This document shows, in pieces, positions 39,050 through 46,845 of a stretch of DNA of 64,000 nucleotides (its first letter is position 1; every line of letters starts with the position of its first letter). The notes under the pieces are model-generated. The model was given only the letters and a program-made list of their open reading frames with translations. It was not told the DNA's origin and ran no database searches. Made by a program: the position numbers and the translations under genes. Source of the stretch: Sphingobacterium bovisgrunnientis (GTDB taxonomy: Bacteria > Bacteroidota > Bacteroidia > Sphingobacteriales > Sphingobacteriaceae); contig NZ_WUQY01000013.1 of the NCBI RefSeq assembly GCF_009829085.1, positions 32,960-96,959 of the forward strand. The letters are read 5' to 3'.

Positions 39050-40240
39050 ATGAAAACAATTGACAACTTTAATTTTTCGGGTAAAAAAGTATTAATTCGT
39101 GTGGACTTTAACGTTCCTTTTGATGAAAATTTCAATATCACGGACGATAACCGTATCCAAGGTGCAGCCCCGACTATTAAAAAAATATTAAATGACGGTG
39201 GTTCTGTAATTTTAATGTCTCACTTAGGTAGACCAAAAGATGGACCTACGGATAAATACTCTTTGCGCCATATCGTAGCTCATTTATCTAAAGTATTAGG
39301 TGTAGATGTACAGTTTGCAAATGATTGTATAGGACAAGAAGCAATTGATAAAGCTGCAAACTTAAAAGCTGGTGAAGTTTTATTGTTAGAAAATTTACGT
39401 TTCTACAAAGAAGAAGAAAAAGGTGATAAAGATTTTGCAGAGAAATTGTCAAAATTGGGCGATGTATATGTGAATGATGCATTTGGTACAGCTCACCGTG
39501 CTCACGCTTCTACTGCTATTGTTGCACAATTTTTTGGCGATGCAAAATACTTTGGTTACTTAATCGAGTCGGAATTAAAGAATGCAGAAAAAGTATTAAA
39601 CAATCCTGAGCGTCCATTCACAGCTATTATGGGTGGAGCTAAAGTTTCTGATAAGATCCAATTAATCGAAGCACTATTAGATAAAGTGGACAACTTAATC
39701 ATTGGTGGCGGTATGGCTTATACTTTTGTAAAAGCGCGTGGTGGCGAGATTGGTAATTCACTTTGTGAAAATGATAAATTGGATTTAGCAAATGAGTTAG
39801 TAAAGAAAGCGGAAGCGAAAGGCGTTAATTTGGTATTGCCAACAGATGCACAAATTGCGGATGCATTTTCAAATGATGCAAATGTTTACGATGGTCCTAA
39901 TGACCAAATTCCTGCTGGATTAGAAGGCCTAGATATCGGTGCGGAATCAGCAAAGCATTTTGCAGAAGTAATCTCAGCTTCGAAAACATTACTGTGGAAT
40001 GGCCCTATGGGAGTTTTTGAATTCGACACTTTTGCTACAGGAACTAAAGTTGTAGCTGATGCTGTTGTGTTAGCGACAGAGCAAGGCGCATTCTCATTAA
40101 TCGGTGGTGGTGATTCAGCGGCTGCGGTTGCCAAATTTGATATGACAGAGCATGTTAGCTATGTAAGTACTGGGGGGGGGGCACTATTGGAATACATGGA
40201 AGGTAAAGTATTACCTGGTATTGCTGCTATTCAGGACTAA
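39050..40240 (+). CDS. pgk: Phosphoglycerate kinase
   Basis: Glycolytic enzyme transferring phosphate between 1,3-bisphosphoglycerate and ADP. The 396 residues have the N-terminal signature [17 protein letters not shown], the hinge region GGAKVSDKI, and the C-terminal nucleotide site with [11 protein letters not shown] and [14 protein letters not shown]. The last GGG motif is encoded by an uninterrupted run of ten G (40172-40181), odd in this AT-rich gene where other glycines use GGT or GGC. Monocistronic. Confidence 0.97.
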   Translation: MKTIDNFNFSGKKVLIRVDFNVPFDENFNITDDNRIQGAAPTIKKILNDGGSVILMSHLGRPKDGPTDKYSLRHIVAHLSKVLGVDVQFANDCIGQEAIDKAANLKAGEVLLLENLRFYKEEEKGDKDFAEKLSKLGDVYVNDAFGTAHRAHASTAIVAQFFGDAKYFGYLIESELKNAEKVLNNPERPFTAIMGGAKVSDKIQLIEALLDKVDNLIIGGGMAYTFVKARGGEIGNSLCENDKLDLANELVKKAEAKGVNLVLPTDAQIADAFSNDANVYDGPNDQIPAGLEGLDIGAESAKHFAEVISASKTLLWNGPMGVFEFDTFATGTKVVADAVVLATEQGAFSLIGGGDSAAAVAKFDMTEHVSYVSTGGGALLEYMEGKVLPGIAAIQD

Positions 40241-40259
40241 TAAATTCTTTCGAAATATT

Positions 40260-40287
40260 AAATCCCATATCATTCGATATGGGATTT
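40260..40287 (+). terminator. Terminator after pgk
   Basis: A perfect 11-bp stem (40260-40270 with 40277-40287) with a 6-base loop and a following T-rich run. Confidence 0.75.
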
Positions 40288-40315
40288 TCTTTGTTTGATA
40301 AATTTTCAGAACAAT

Positions 40316-40349
40316 AAAAAAGGTTTACATGTGAATGTAAACCTTTTTT
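40316..40349 (-). terminator. Terminator after the 59-residue gene
   Basis: A perfect 15-bp stem (40316-40330 with 40335-40349) and 4-base loop. The minus-strand side ends in a T-run, so it closes the tRNA-Cys transcript. It can also back up the pgk terminator. Confidence 0.8.
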
Positions 40350-40371
40350 ATATCATAGAAATGAAATAAAA

Positions 40372-40551
40372 CTATTTAGCGTCAGCAGCTAATTTGTTTA
40401 AGATTTCATCGTTTTTAACGATTTGACTTTTTTTAGGCATTTGTGAACGAGAACCTAGTTCAATGTTACGGCCTAATTTCAAAAACTGAACTTCAACACG
40501 TGAAACAGTTTTGTTTCTTCTATCTTTTCTTTTTAAACGTGTAACTCCCAT
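40372..40551 (-). CDS. Small basic protein of 59 residues, function unknown
   Basis: ATG at 40551 to TAG at 40372. The product starts MGVTRLKRKDRRNKT, continues VEVQFLKLGRNIELGSR, and ends LNKLAADAK. It is lysine/arginine-rich at the N-terminus and small enough to be a ribosome- or nucleic-acid-associated protein, but I do not recognise a characterised family. The gene is flanked by a tRNA-Cys 32 bases upstream on the same strand and a strong terminator downstream, so tRNA and protein appear to share a transcript. Confidence 0.75.
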   Translation of the reverse strand: MGVTRLKRKDRRNKTVSRVEVQFLKLGRNIELGSRSQMPKKSQIVKNDEILNKLAADAK

Positions 40552-40583
40552 TGTATTTAATATTTTATATTACGTTTTAAACG

Positions 40584-40654
40584 AGGTCGGAAGCGGATTC
40601 GAACCGCTGTAGGAGGTTTTGCAGACCTCTGCCTAGCCACTCGGCCATCCGACC
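40584..40654 (-). tRNA. tRNA-Cys (anticodon GCA)
   Basis: 71 bases on the minus strand. The acceptor GGTCGGA pairs with TCCGACC, the anticodon stem GAGGT/ACCTC encloses the loop CTGCAAA and the T-loop is GTTCGAATC. No CCA is encoded. Confidence 0.96.
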
Positions 40655-40674
40655 CTTTTCCCTTACTGGGTGTG

Positions 40675-40706
40675 CAAAAGTAACTCTTAATTTTGTAATT
40701 GCCAAA
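40675..40706 (-). promoter_or_regulatory. Promoter of tRNA-Cys and the 59-residue gene
   Basis: On the minus strand TACTTTTG (40675-40682) lies 20 bases from TTTG (40703-40706), a good -7/-33 pair, 20 bases before the tRNA. Confidence 0.7.
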
Positions 40707-40834
40707 AATAAATTCAAATAAAACATAAATATCCAGGCTTTAATTTTTGGTATCAAATTTGCAAATGCCTTTGGGATATGTTACTCATTTGGGATTCAGG
40801 GTAACAGCATAATTTAAATTAAATATATTAAGGC

Positions 40835-41482
40835 ATGAAAAAAGTTTTACTATCTCTAGGTGCGGCATTATTAATGGCAGCAGGAGCACAAGCTCAAACT
40901 GGTTATGGATTAAAAGCAGGTGTTACTCTTCCATCATATAGCTATGGAAGTTCGGATGATTTGTCTGATACAAAGTCTGCATTGAATTTCTATATCACTG
41001 GTTATTTGAATGCAAACATCAACCAAAACTTTGCAATACAACCAGGAATTTCATTGCAAGGTAAAGGAGCTAAATTTGCTGAATATAAATTCAACGGTAC
41101 TACATACGAGTTAAATCAAAATACAATGTGGATTGAAGTTCCAGTTAATTTTGTAGGTAAATTGCCTGTAGGTGCTGCTGAATTACAATTAGGCGCTGGT
41201 CCATATGTGGGTTTTGGTGTGAGCGGAAAAAATAAGTTAAATGCTATATCAGGAAATGGAGATGCTTCATCAACTACTTTGAATGAATTTAAGTTCGGTA
41301 AGGATGAAACATTGAAAGGGGTTGATTTTGGTGCTAATATTACTGCTGGAGTGAAATTGCCAGGTGGTTTCTTGATCAACGCTAATTATGGACTAGGTCT
41401 TACTAATATTGCTGGAGACAAGTTTCCATCAAATGATGTTAAGAACAGAGTATTATCGTTTGGTGTAGGATTTGAATTTTAA
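40835..41482 (+). CDS. PorT-like outer-membrane beta-barrel protein
   Basis: A 215-residue protein with a signal peptide (MKKVLLSLGAALLMAAGAQA) and about eight amphipathic beta-strands. It shows GYGLKAGVTLPSY at the start, NFAIQPGISLQGKGAKF, WIEVPVNFVGKLPV and a closing SFGVGFEF with a terminal Phe. This is the general outer-membrane beta-barrel family (PorT/OMP_b-brl type) common in the phylum. No pore or receptor function can be assigned. It stands alone between a divergent tRNA-Cys unit and lipA. Confidence 0.8.
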   Translation: MKKVLLSLGAALLMAAGAQAQTGYGLKAGVTLPSYSYGSSDDLSDTKSALNFYITGYLNANINQNFAIQPGISLQGKGAKFAEYKFNGTTYELNQNTMWIEVPVNFVGKLPVGAAELQLGAGPYVGFGVSGKNKLNAISGNGDASSTTLNEFKFGKDETLKGVDFGANITAGVKLPGGFLINANYGLGLTNIAGDKFPSNDVKNRVLSFGVGFEF

Positions 41483-41515
41483 TACCACTACTTAGGTAAA
41501 TTATTTTTATTATTT

Positions 41516-41544
41516 AAAAGCTTTCCAATTTTTGGAAAGCTTTT
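41516..41544 (+). terminator. Terminator after the beta-barrel gene
   Basis: A perfect 13-bp stem (41516-41528 with 41532-41544) with a 3-base loop and a following T-run. Confidence 0.8.
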
Positions 41545-41622
41545 TTTGTGGAGTGGTTTCGAATATTACAAATTGATGATTGCAGTAATAAATTATCATT
41601 TATAGATTTTGCAAAGTTTGCT

Positions 41623-41630
41623 TACATTTG
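41623..41630 (+). promoter_or_regulatory. Candidate -7 box abutting the lipA start codon
   Basis: TACATTTG fits TANNTTTG and ends 4 bases before the ATG at 41635. No -33 TTG at normal spacing. Confidence 0.35.
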
Positions 41631-41634
41631 TGTT

Positions 41635-42516
41635 ATGATAGAACTACCCGTTATACCTGTCCAACAGACACAGCGCAAGCCTGATTGGTTGCGTGTAAAG
41701 CTTCCTGTAGGAAAAGAGTATCGTCATGTTCGTAATTTAGTAGACGAGCATAAATTACATACGATTTGTGAGAGTGGCAATTGTCCTAACATGGGTGAAT
41801 GTTGGGGAGCAGGAACGGCTACATTTATGATTTTGGGGAATATCTGTACACGATCATGTTCATTCTGTGCGGTAGCAACGGGTCGACCATTGGCTGTGGA
41901 TACGGATGAGCCAAATCGTGTAGCGAATTCCGTGAAGTTGATGCAGGTAAAGCATTGTGTAATTACTTCGGTGGATCGTGATGATTTAAAAGATGGTGGT
42001 TCTACGATTTGGGCAGAAACTATTAATGCTATTCGTCGCGAAAGTCCTGAAACGACATTAGAGACGTTGATTCCTGATTTTAAAGGACAATGGGAGAATT
42101 TGGAACGCGTAATTGCTGTGCGTCCTGAGGTAGTTTCACACAATTTAGAAACTGTTCGTCGTTTAACAAGAGAAGTTCGCATACAGGCGAAATATGATCG
42201 TTCTTTAGAATGCCTTCGTCGTATTTCGGAAGCAGGATTACGAACAAAATCAGGTATTATGCTTGGGCTAGGAGAGACGGAAGAAGATGTAATCGAAGCG
42301 ATGCAAGATTTGTATAACGTTGGTGTGCATATTTTGACTTTAGGTCAATATCTTCAACCGACGAAAGCACATCATCCGGTGATTGATTGGATTACGCCTG
42401 CACAATTTGATAAATACAAACAAATAGGTTTGGAAATGGGCTTTAAATATGTAGAATCGGGGCCTTTGGTTCGTTCTTCATACCATGCGGAAAAACATTT
42501 ATTCGATATGCAATAA
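41635..42516 (+). CDS. lipA: Lipoyl synthase
   Basis: Radical-SAM enzyme that inserts two sulfurs into protein-bound octanoate. The frame opens at 41548, but [20 protein letters not shown] at the ATG 41635 matches the family start, giving 293 residues. Both Fe-S clusters are visible: the auxiliary [12 protein letters not shown] and the radical-[11 protein letters not shown]. The C-terminal [13 protein letters not shown] supplies the conserved serine ligand. It stands alone and is closed by a terminator shared with the amidohydrolase gene. Confidence 0.96.
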   Translation: MIELPVIPVQQTQRKPDWLRVKLPVGKEYRHVRNLVDEHKLHTICESGNCPNMGECWGAGTATFMILGNICTRSCSFCAVATGRPLAVDTDEPNRVANSVKLMQVKHCVITSVDRDDLKDGGSTIWAETINAIRRESPETTLETLIPDFKGQWENLERVIAVRPEVVSHNLETVRRLTREVRIQAKYDRSLECLRRISEAGLRTKSGIMLGLGETEEDVIEAMQDLYNVGVHILTLGQYLQPTKAHHPVIDWITPAQFDKYKQIGLEMGFKYVESGPLVRSSYHAEKHLFDMQ

Positions 42517-42546
42517 AAAAATGGAGCTTATGAGCTCCATTTTTTG
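42515..42546. terminator. Bidirectional terminator after lipA
   Basis: An 8-bp core stem (42521-42528 with 42533-42540) extends into flanking A6 and T6 runs. Confidence 0.8.
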
Positions 42547-44175
42547 TTAGGGTTTTATGTAAACCGATTCTCCGGCGATCACCGTTCGAAGGGTTTTGAT
42601 ATTTCTCAATTTATTGTTTTCTGCGGTCATAATATCATCTTCTAGCATTACAAAATCAGCATCTTTCCCCTTTTCAATAGAACCACGTTTCTTCTCTTGC
42701 AAAGCACCAAATGCAGCCCAGATAGTCATTCCGCGAAGCGCTTCTTCTCGTGAAAGTGCTTGGTCAATTTGAAAACCTTCTTTAGGTAATCCCAATGCAT
42801 TTTGACGCGTTACAGCTGCGTGAAAACTGTATAATGGATTGAAGTGTTCAATAGGAAAATCGGTACCTATAATTACTTTGCCGTACGCTTCTACTAATTT
42901 TTTATAAGCGTACGCTCCTTTAGCTCTTTCTGCACCGAGTCTATCATTGATCCAACCCATGTCAGAAGTTGCATGTGTAGGTTGAATAGATGGAATAATA
43001 TTAAACGTTTTGAATTTGATAAAATCTGAAGGATGTACGACTTGCGCATGTTCGATACGCCATCTTTTGCTTTTCACATTTAGTGCGCCATAGATATCCA
43101 ACAGCATTCTATTTGTAGAGTCACCAATCGCATGAATCGCTACTTGAAAAGGAGAGTTGGCTAAGAGTGCTAAAGATTCTTCGAATTCTGCTCGAGAATG
43201 TAGCAGAAAACCTTTTGTGCTATCATCACTGTAATTTTCCAAAAGGCAGGCACCACGTGATCCCAATGCGCCATCAGCCATTAGTTTTATCGCTTTGATG
43301 TTTAGTCTATCGGATTCGTAAATTCCTTCATTGATGTATTTTGAAATATTATGAGGTTCGGCAAATAGCATTGCATAATTGCGAATTTTCAAAGAATCTT
43401 GTTCGTAAAATTTCTTTAGCAATTCCAATTGTTCGGTATCTAATCCCGCATCCACGACTGATGTTAATCCCACAGAAAACAAAGAATCCTGCGCTTGTCT
43501 AAGTTTTTGAAGAATATTTATTTCATTTCCGGCTGGAATATATTTTGTCACATGTGCCATCGCATTATCTATCAAAACACCTGTAATACGTTGAGCAGAA
43601 TCAACATCTATTTTTCCGCCTTCTACATTAACTACAGTGTCTATTTGTGCAATACGCAAGGCTTCTGAATTAGCAATAGCTGCATGGTAATCGATGCGAT
43701 GTAAGAATACAGGAATATCAGGGAAATATTTATCTAACGTATCGCGGTGCGGATATGCATTGTCAGGCCAGAGGTTTTGATCCCATCCACCACCTAATAT
43801 CCATTTTGTTTCAGGGTTCTTTTTTCTATACTCTTGCACTTTTGAAATAAGTTCATCTATGGATTTGCATCCAACCAAATCTACTTGTTGCAAGTAATCG
43901 GCCAACATAAATGTATGTGCATGACCATCATAAAATCCTGGGTAAATCGGTTTTTGCTGTGCGTCAATAATTTCTTTGGCTTTATATCGTGCTAATATTT
44001 GTTTACTCGTACCAATATCGATGAAAATACCATTTTTTACGGCAAATGCTTCTCGAATTGTAAAAGTAGAATCAACTGTATATACTTTTGCATTGTGTAC
44101 AATTAGATCAACTTCAATATTCGTTGTACAGCGTATAAAAAGAATAATTGTGATGAGTAAGCCTATATATTTCAT
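42547..44175 (-). CDS. YtcJ-like amidohydrolase, lipoprotein
   Basis: Metal-dependent hydrolase of the amidohydrolase superfamily (YtcJ/AepA-like), 542 residues. The N-terminus is a lipoprotein-type signal with the Cys in LFIRC. Metal-binding motifs follow in order: GFYDGHAHTF (His-x-His), KLMADGALGSRG, VAIHAIGDS, RIEHAQVVHP and IGTDFPIEHFNP. Relatives hydrolyse amides of varied small molecules and the substrate cannot be inferred. The anchoring suggests action in the periplasm. Confidence 0.85.
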   Translation of the reverse strand: MKYIGLLITIILFIRCTTNIEVDLIVHNAKVYTVDSTFTIREAFAVKNGIFIDIGTSKQILARYKAKEIIDAQQKPIYPGFYDGHAHTFMLADYLQQVDLVGCKSIDELISKVQEYRKKNPETKWILGGGWDQNLWPDNAYPHRDTLDKYFPDIPVFLHRIDYHAAIANSEALRIAQIDTVVNVEGGKIDVDSAQRITGVLIDNAMAHVTKYIPAGNEINILQKLRQAQDSLFSVGLTSVVDAGLDTEQLELLKKFYEQDSLKIRNYAMLFAEPHNISKYINEGIYESDRLNIKAIKLMADGALGSRGACLLENYSDDSTKGFLLHSRAEFEESLALLANSPFQVAIHAIGDSTNRMLLDIYGALNVKSKRWRIEHAQVVHPSDFIKFKTFNIIPSIQPTHATSDMGWINDRLGAERAKGAYAYKKLVEAYGKVIIGTDFPIEHFNPLYSFHAAVTRQNALGLPKEGFQIDQALSREEALRGMTIWAAFGALQEKKRGSIEKGKDADFVMLEDDIMTAENNKLRNIKTLRTVIAGESVYIKP

Positions 44176-44228
44176 GCAGAGTGGATAATTTATTAAAGTT
44201 AATCAATGGATTGGATAACTACATAAAA

Positions 44229-44258
44229 AAGGCCTAGTAAAGTTTTACTAAGCCTTCT
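44229..44258 (-). terminator. Terminator after the Nfu-type gene
   Basis: A 13-base stem with one mismatch (44229-44241 with 44244-44255), followed on the minus strand by a T-run. Confidence 0.7.
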
Positions 44259-44284
44259 TACGAATATAATATCTTGGATTCCGA

Positions 44285-44839
44285 TTACATAGCTTCTGCT
44301 ACGACTTCTTCAACCTCAGGAACCATACGTTTTAGTAATCCTTCAATTCCGGATTTCAACGTAATAGTCGAAGAAGGACAGCCACTACATGAACCTCTTA
44401 ATTCGACAGTTACTGTGCCATTTTCGAAAGATTTGTAGGCAATAGCACCACCATCTTGTTCTACAGCAGGTCTTACATAATCGTGTAATACTTGTTGAAT
44501 TTTGATTTCTGTATCCGTACCTTCAAAAGTTACATCTTCATCTTTTGCAACCTCTTGGATTTTCAATTCCGATTCAACAGCGCCTTTTACAAATTCTTTC
44601 AATAGCGCTTCGATATCACTCCAGTCTGCATCATCAGTTTTCGTAATCGTCACAAAATTAGAAGCAAAGAAAACACCATTTACAAAGTTGAATTTGAATA
44701 ATTCGCGCGCGAAAGGTGACTCTTGTGCTTTTTCTCTATCTGGAAAATCTACACTTCCGTTGATTAAAAGTTTATTTACCAAAAACTTCATTGTCGAAGG
44801 GTTTGGAGTAGATTCTGTATATACGTTAATTGTTGCCAT
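44285..44839 (-). CDS. Nfu/NifU-type iron-sulfur cluster carrier
   Basis: Fe-S cluster scaffold or carrier. I start at the ATG 44839 (MATINVYTESTPNPSTMKF), the classical Nfu N-terminus, for 184 residues; the frame opens 7 codons earlier. An Nfu N-terminal domain (about 1-90) is joined to a NifU-like C-terminal domain with VRPAVEQDGGAI and the cluster-binding CSGCPSS pair. It could supply clusters to lipoyl synthase (encoded 2 kb away), as Nfu proteins do in other organisms. That link is inference. Confidence 0.92.
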   Translation of the reverse strand: MATINVYTESTPNPSTMKFLVNKLLINGSVDFPDREKAQESPFARELFKFNFVNGVFFASNFVTITKTDDADWSDIEALLKEFVKGAVESELKIQEVAKDEDVTFEGTDTEIKIQQVLHDYVRPAVEQDGGAIAYKSFENGTVTVELRGSCSGCPSSTITLKSGIEGLLKRMVPEVEEVVAEAM

Positions 44840-44905
44840 AATTATTAAAAAATTATTCAAATATAGTAGATAGAAAAATGATCCACGTCATTGAATCGTA
44901 AAAGC

Positions 44906-46255
44906 TTACAAAGCTACACCGGTGTAATTTGAAGGTGTGATATTTTTGATTTCAGCTTTAACTTCGTCAGATACATTTAGACCTTCTACGAAAACTGCAA
45001 TTGTTTCTTGTGTCACATGTGCATTTGTGCGTGTCAAATCTTTCAATGCTTCGTATGGTTTAGGATAACCTTCTCGACGAAGAATTGTTTGAATAGCTTC
45101 TGCCACTACAGCCCAATTGTTTTCTAGATCTTTTTGGAAAGCGTCAGCATTTAAAATTAATTTACGTAGACCACGCAAAGTCGATTTGAACGCAATCAAC
45201 GTATGTGCAAATGGAACACCAACGTTACGTAATACCGTAGAATCAGTTAAATCACGTTGTAACCTTGAAATAGGCAATTTAGCAGCCAGATGTTCTAAAA
45301 TAGCATTAGCAATACCCAAGTTTCCTTCCGCATTTTCGAAATCAATAGGATTTACTTTGTGTGGCATTGCAGAAGAACCAATTTGTCCAGCTGTGATTTT
45401 TTGCTTAAAGTAATCCATAGAGATATACGTCCAAATATCTCTGCAAAGGTCGATTACGATATTGTTGATACGTTTTAATGCATCGCAACTTGCCGCAAAA
45501 TTATCGTAATGTTCAATTTGTGTTGTTGTCTGCGAACGATCAAGACCTAATTGTTCATTAACAAATTTATTTCCAAAAGCAACCCAATCCAATTGCGGAT
45601 AGGCCACATGATGTGCATTGAAATTACCAGTAGCACCACCAAATTTCGCAGAATAAGGAACAGTTTTCAATGTGTTAACTTGTTTTTCGATACGCTCAAT
45701 GAAAACCTTGATCTCTTTCCCCAAACGAGTAGGAGATGCGGGTTGTCCGTGTGTACGGGCCAACATTGAAATATCTTTCCATTCGTCAGATAATCCCTTC
45801 AATTCATTTATTAATTCAGTGACTGTAGGTAGGTAAACATTATTGATCGCTTCTTTCCAAGAGTACGGAATAGCTGTATTGTTAATATCTTGAGAAGTCA
45901 AACCGAAGTGAATGAACTCTAAAGAATCGTGTAAGCCTAATTTCTCAAATTCATTTTTCAAAAAATATTCTACGGCTTTCACATCGTGGTTGGTTACTTT
46001 CTCCGTGTCTTTGATCCATTGCGCATCTTCGATTGAAAAGTTCTGATAAATATTTCTCAATTTATCATTTAAAGAACCATCAAAATGTGTTAATTGTGGT
46101 ATTCCTGATTCAGCTAAGGCTATAAAATATTCTACTTCTACTAGAACGCGGTATTTGATAAGTGCAAATTCTGAGAAATAGTCAGATAATTCTTTTGTAG
46201 CATTGTAATATCTTCCGTCTACTGGAGTGACGGCTGTAAGCGATGATAATGTCAT
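44906..46255 (-). CDS. purB: Adenylosuccinate lyase
   Basis: Removes fumarate from SAICAR and adenylosuccinate in purine synthesis. The 449 residues show the fumarase/aspartase superfamily fold with the signature GSSAMPHKVNPIDFENAEGN, the TSQDINNTAIP block and the catalytic ARTHGQPASPTRLG. This is the longer PurB form of E. coli type. Monocistronic. Confidence 0.97.
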   Translation of the reverse strand: MTLSSLTAVTPVDGRYYNATKELSDYFSEFALIKYRVLVEVEYFIALAESGIPQLTHFDGSLNDKLRNIYQNFSIEDAQWIKDTEKVTNHDVKAVEYFLKNEFEKLGLHDSLEFIHFGLTSQDINNTAIPYSWKEAINNVYLPTVTELINELKGLSDEWKDISMLARTHGQPASPTRLGKEIKVFIERIEKQVNTLKTVPYSAKFGGATGNFNAHHVAYPQLDWVAFGNKFVNEQLGLDRSQTTTQIEHYDNFAASCDALKRINNIVIDLCRDIWTYISMDYFKQKITAGQIGSSAMPHKVNPIDFENAEGNLGIANAILEHLAAKLPISRLQRDLTDSTVLRNVGVPFAHTLIAFKSTLRGLRKLILNADAFQKDLENNWAVVAEAIQTILRREGYPKPYEALKDLTRTNAHVTQETIAVFVEGLNVSDEVKAEIKNITPSNYTGVAL

Positions 46256-46342
46256 AAGTTAAAATAATACAAGTCAGAAGGACTAATTAAGTTAGCCTCA
46301 AAAATAAGAAATATTACGTTTATTCGGGGATTTATATAAACA

Positions 46343-46376
46343 AAAAAGCCCGTGTCATCAGAACACGAGCTTTTTG
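46343..46376 (-). terminator. Terminator after the small lipoprotein gene
   Basis: A 13-base imperfect stem with a 6-base loop. The minus-strand side ends in a T-run. Confidence 0.75.
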
Positions 46377-46399
46377 GAGTATTTTAACTCTTATCGGAA

Positions 46400-46609
46400 T
46401 TATTGAGCGTTAGCAACTGAATCAGCGATAGAATCAACAACTGCAGTAGCTGAATCAGCTGTAGCGTTGATAGAATCAGTTAAAGCTGTAGCTGTAGAAT
46501 CGATAACGTTAGTTAAAGAATCAGCAGTTTCTTCAGTTTTTGTAGTGTTGTTACATGAAACTACAGTTAAAGCTAATGCTAAAAATCCGAATGCGAATAA
46601 ATTTTTCAT
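46400..46609 (-). CDS. Very small lipoprotein with Asp-Ser periodicity
   Basis: A 69-residue protein: signal peptide with lipobox VVSC (Cys19), then about 50 residues rich in Ala, Thr, Ser and Asp. The mature part repeats Asp-Ser every 7 or 8 residues (ADSL, IDST, TDSI, ADSA, VDSI), giving an amphipathic helical pattern. There are no aromatic residues or catalytic motifs. It resembles small helical envelope lipoproteins in layout. The expected promoter lies about 155 bases upstream, leaving a long 5' leader. Confidence 0.75.
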   Translation of the reverse strand: MKNLFAFGFLALALTVVSCNNTTKTEETADSLTNVIDSTATALTDSINATADSATAVVDSIADSVANAQ

Positions 46610-46765
46610 CTTTTAATTTTCTATTTTAATTGAAACAATTTCGTTTACTATACCTATTAATACGGGTAACCATAAAAGGTAACCCAAAAAATAAAACTTT
46701 TTTTATTTTTAATATAACAAACTGATTATCAGTTATTAAAAATAATTTTCGTGTTATTTCGGATG

Positions 46766-46773
46766 CAAATATA
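46766..46773 (-). promoter_or_regulatory. Candidate -7 box of the small lipoprotein gene
   Basis: TATATTTG on the minus strand fits TANNTTTG. It implies a 5' leader of about 150 bases, which contains two GGTAACC copies (46665-46671 and 46678-46684). Confidence 0.45.
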
Positions 46774-46845
46774 GTATACATTTCTTGAAATGCAACAATA
46801 AAAAGTTATTTTAATAAAAAAAGATCATACACAAAAGGAGATATT

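Noticed and set aside
46665..46684. GGTAACC direct repeat upstream of the small lipoprotein gene
   Set aside because: Seven-base repeats at 13-base spacing inside a leader, no partner promoter geometry; too weak to call an operator.
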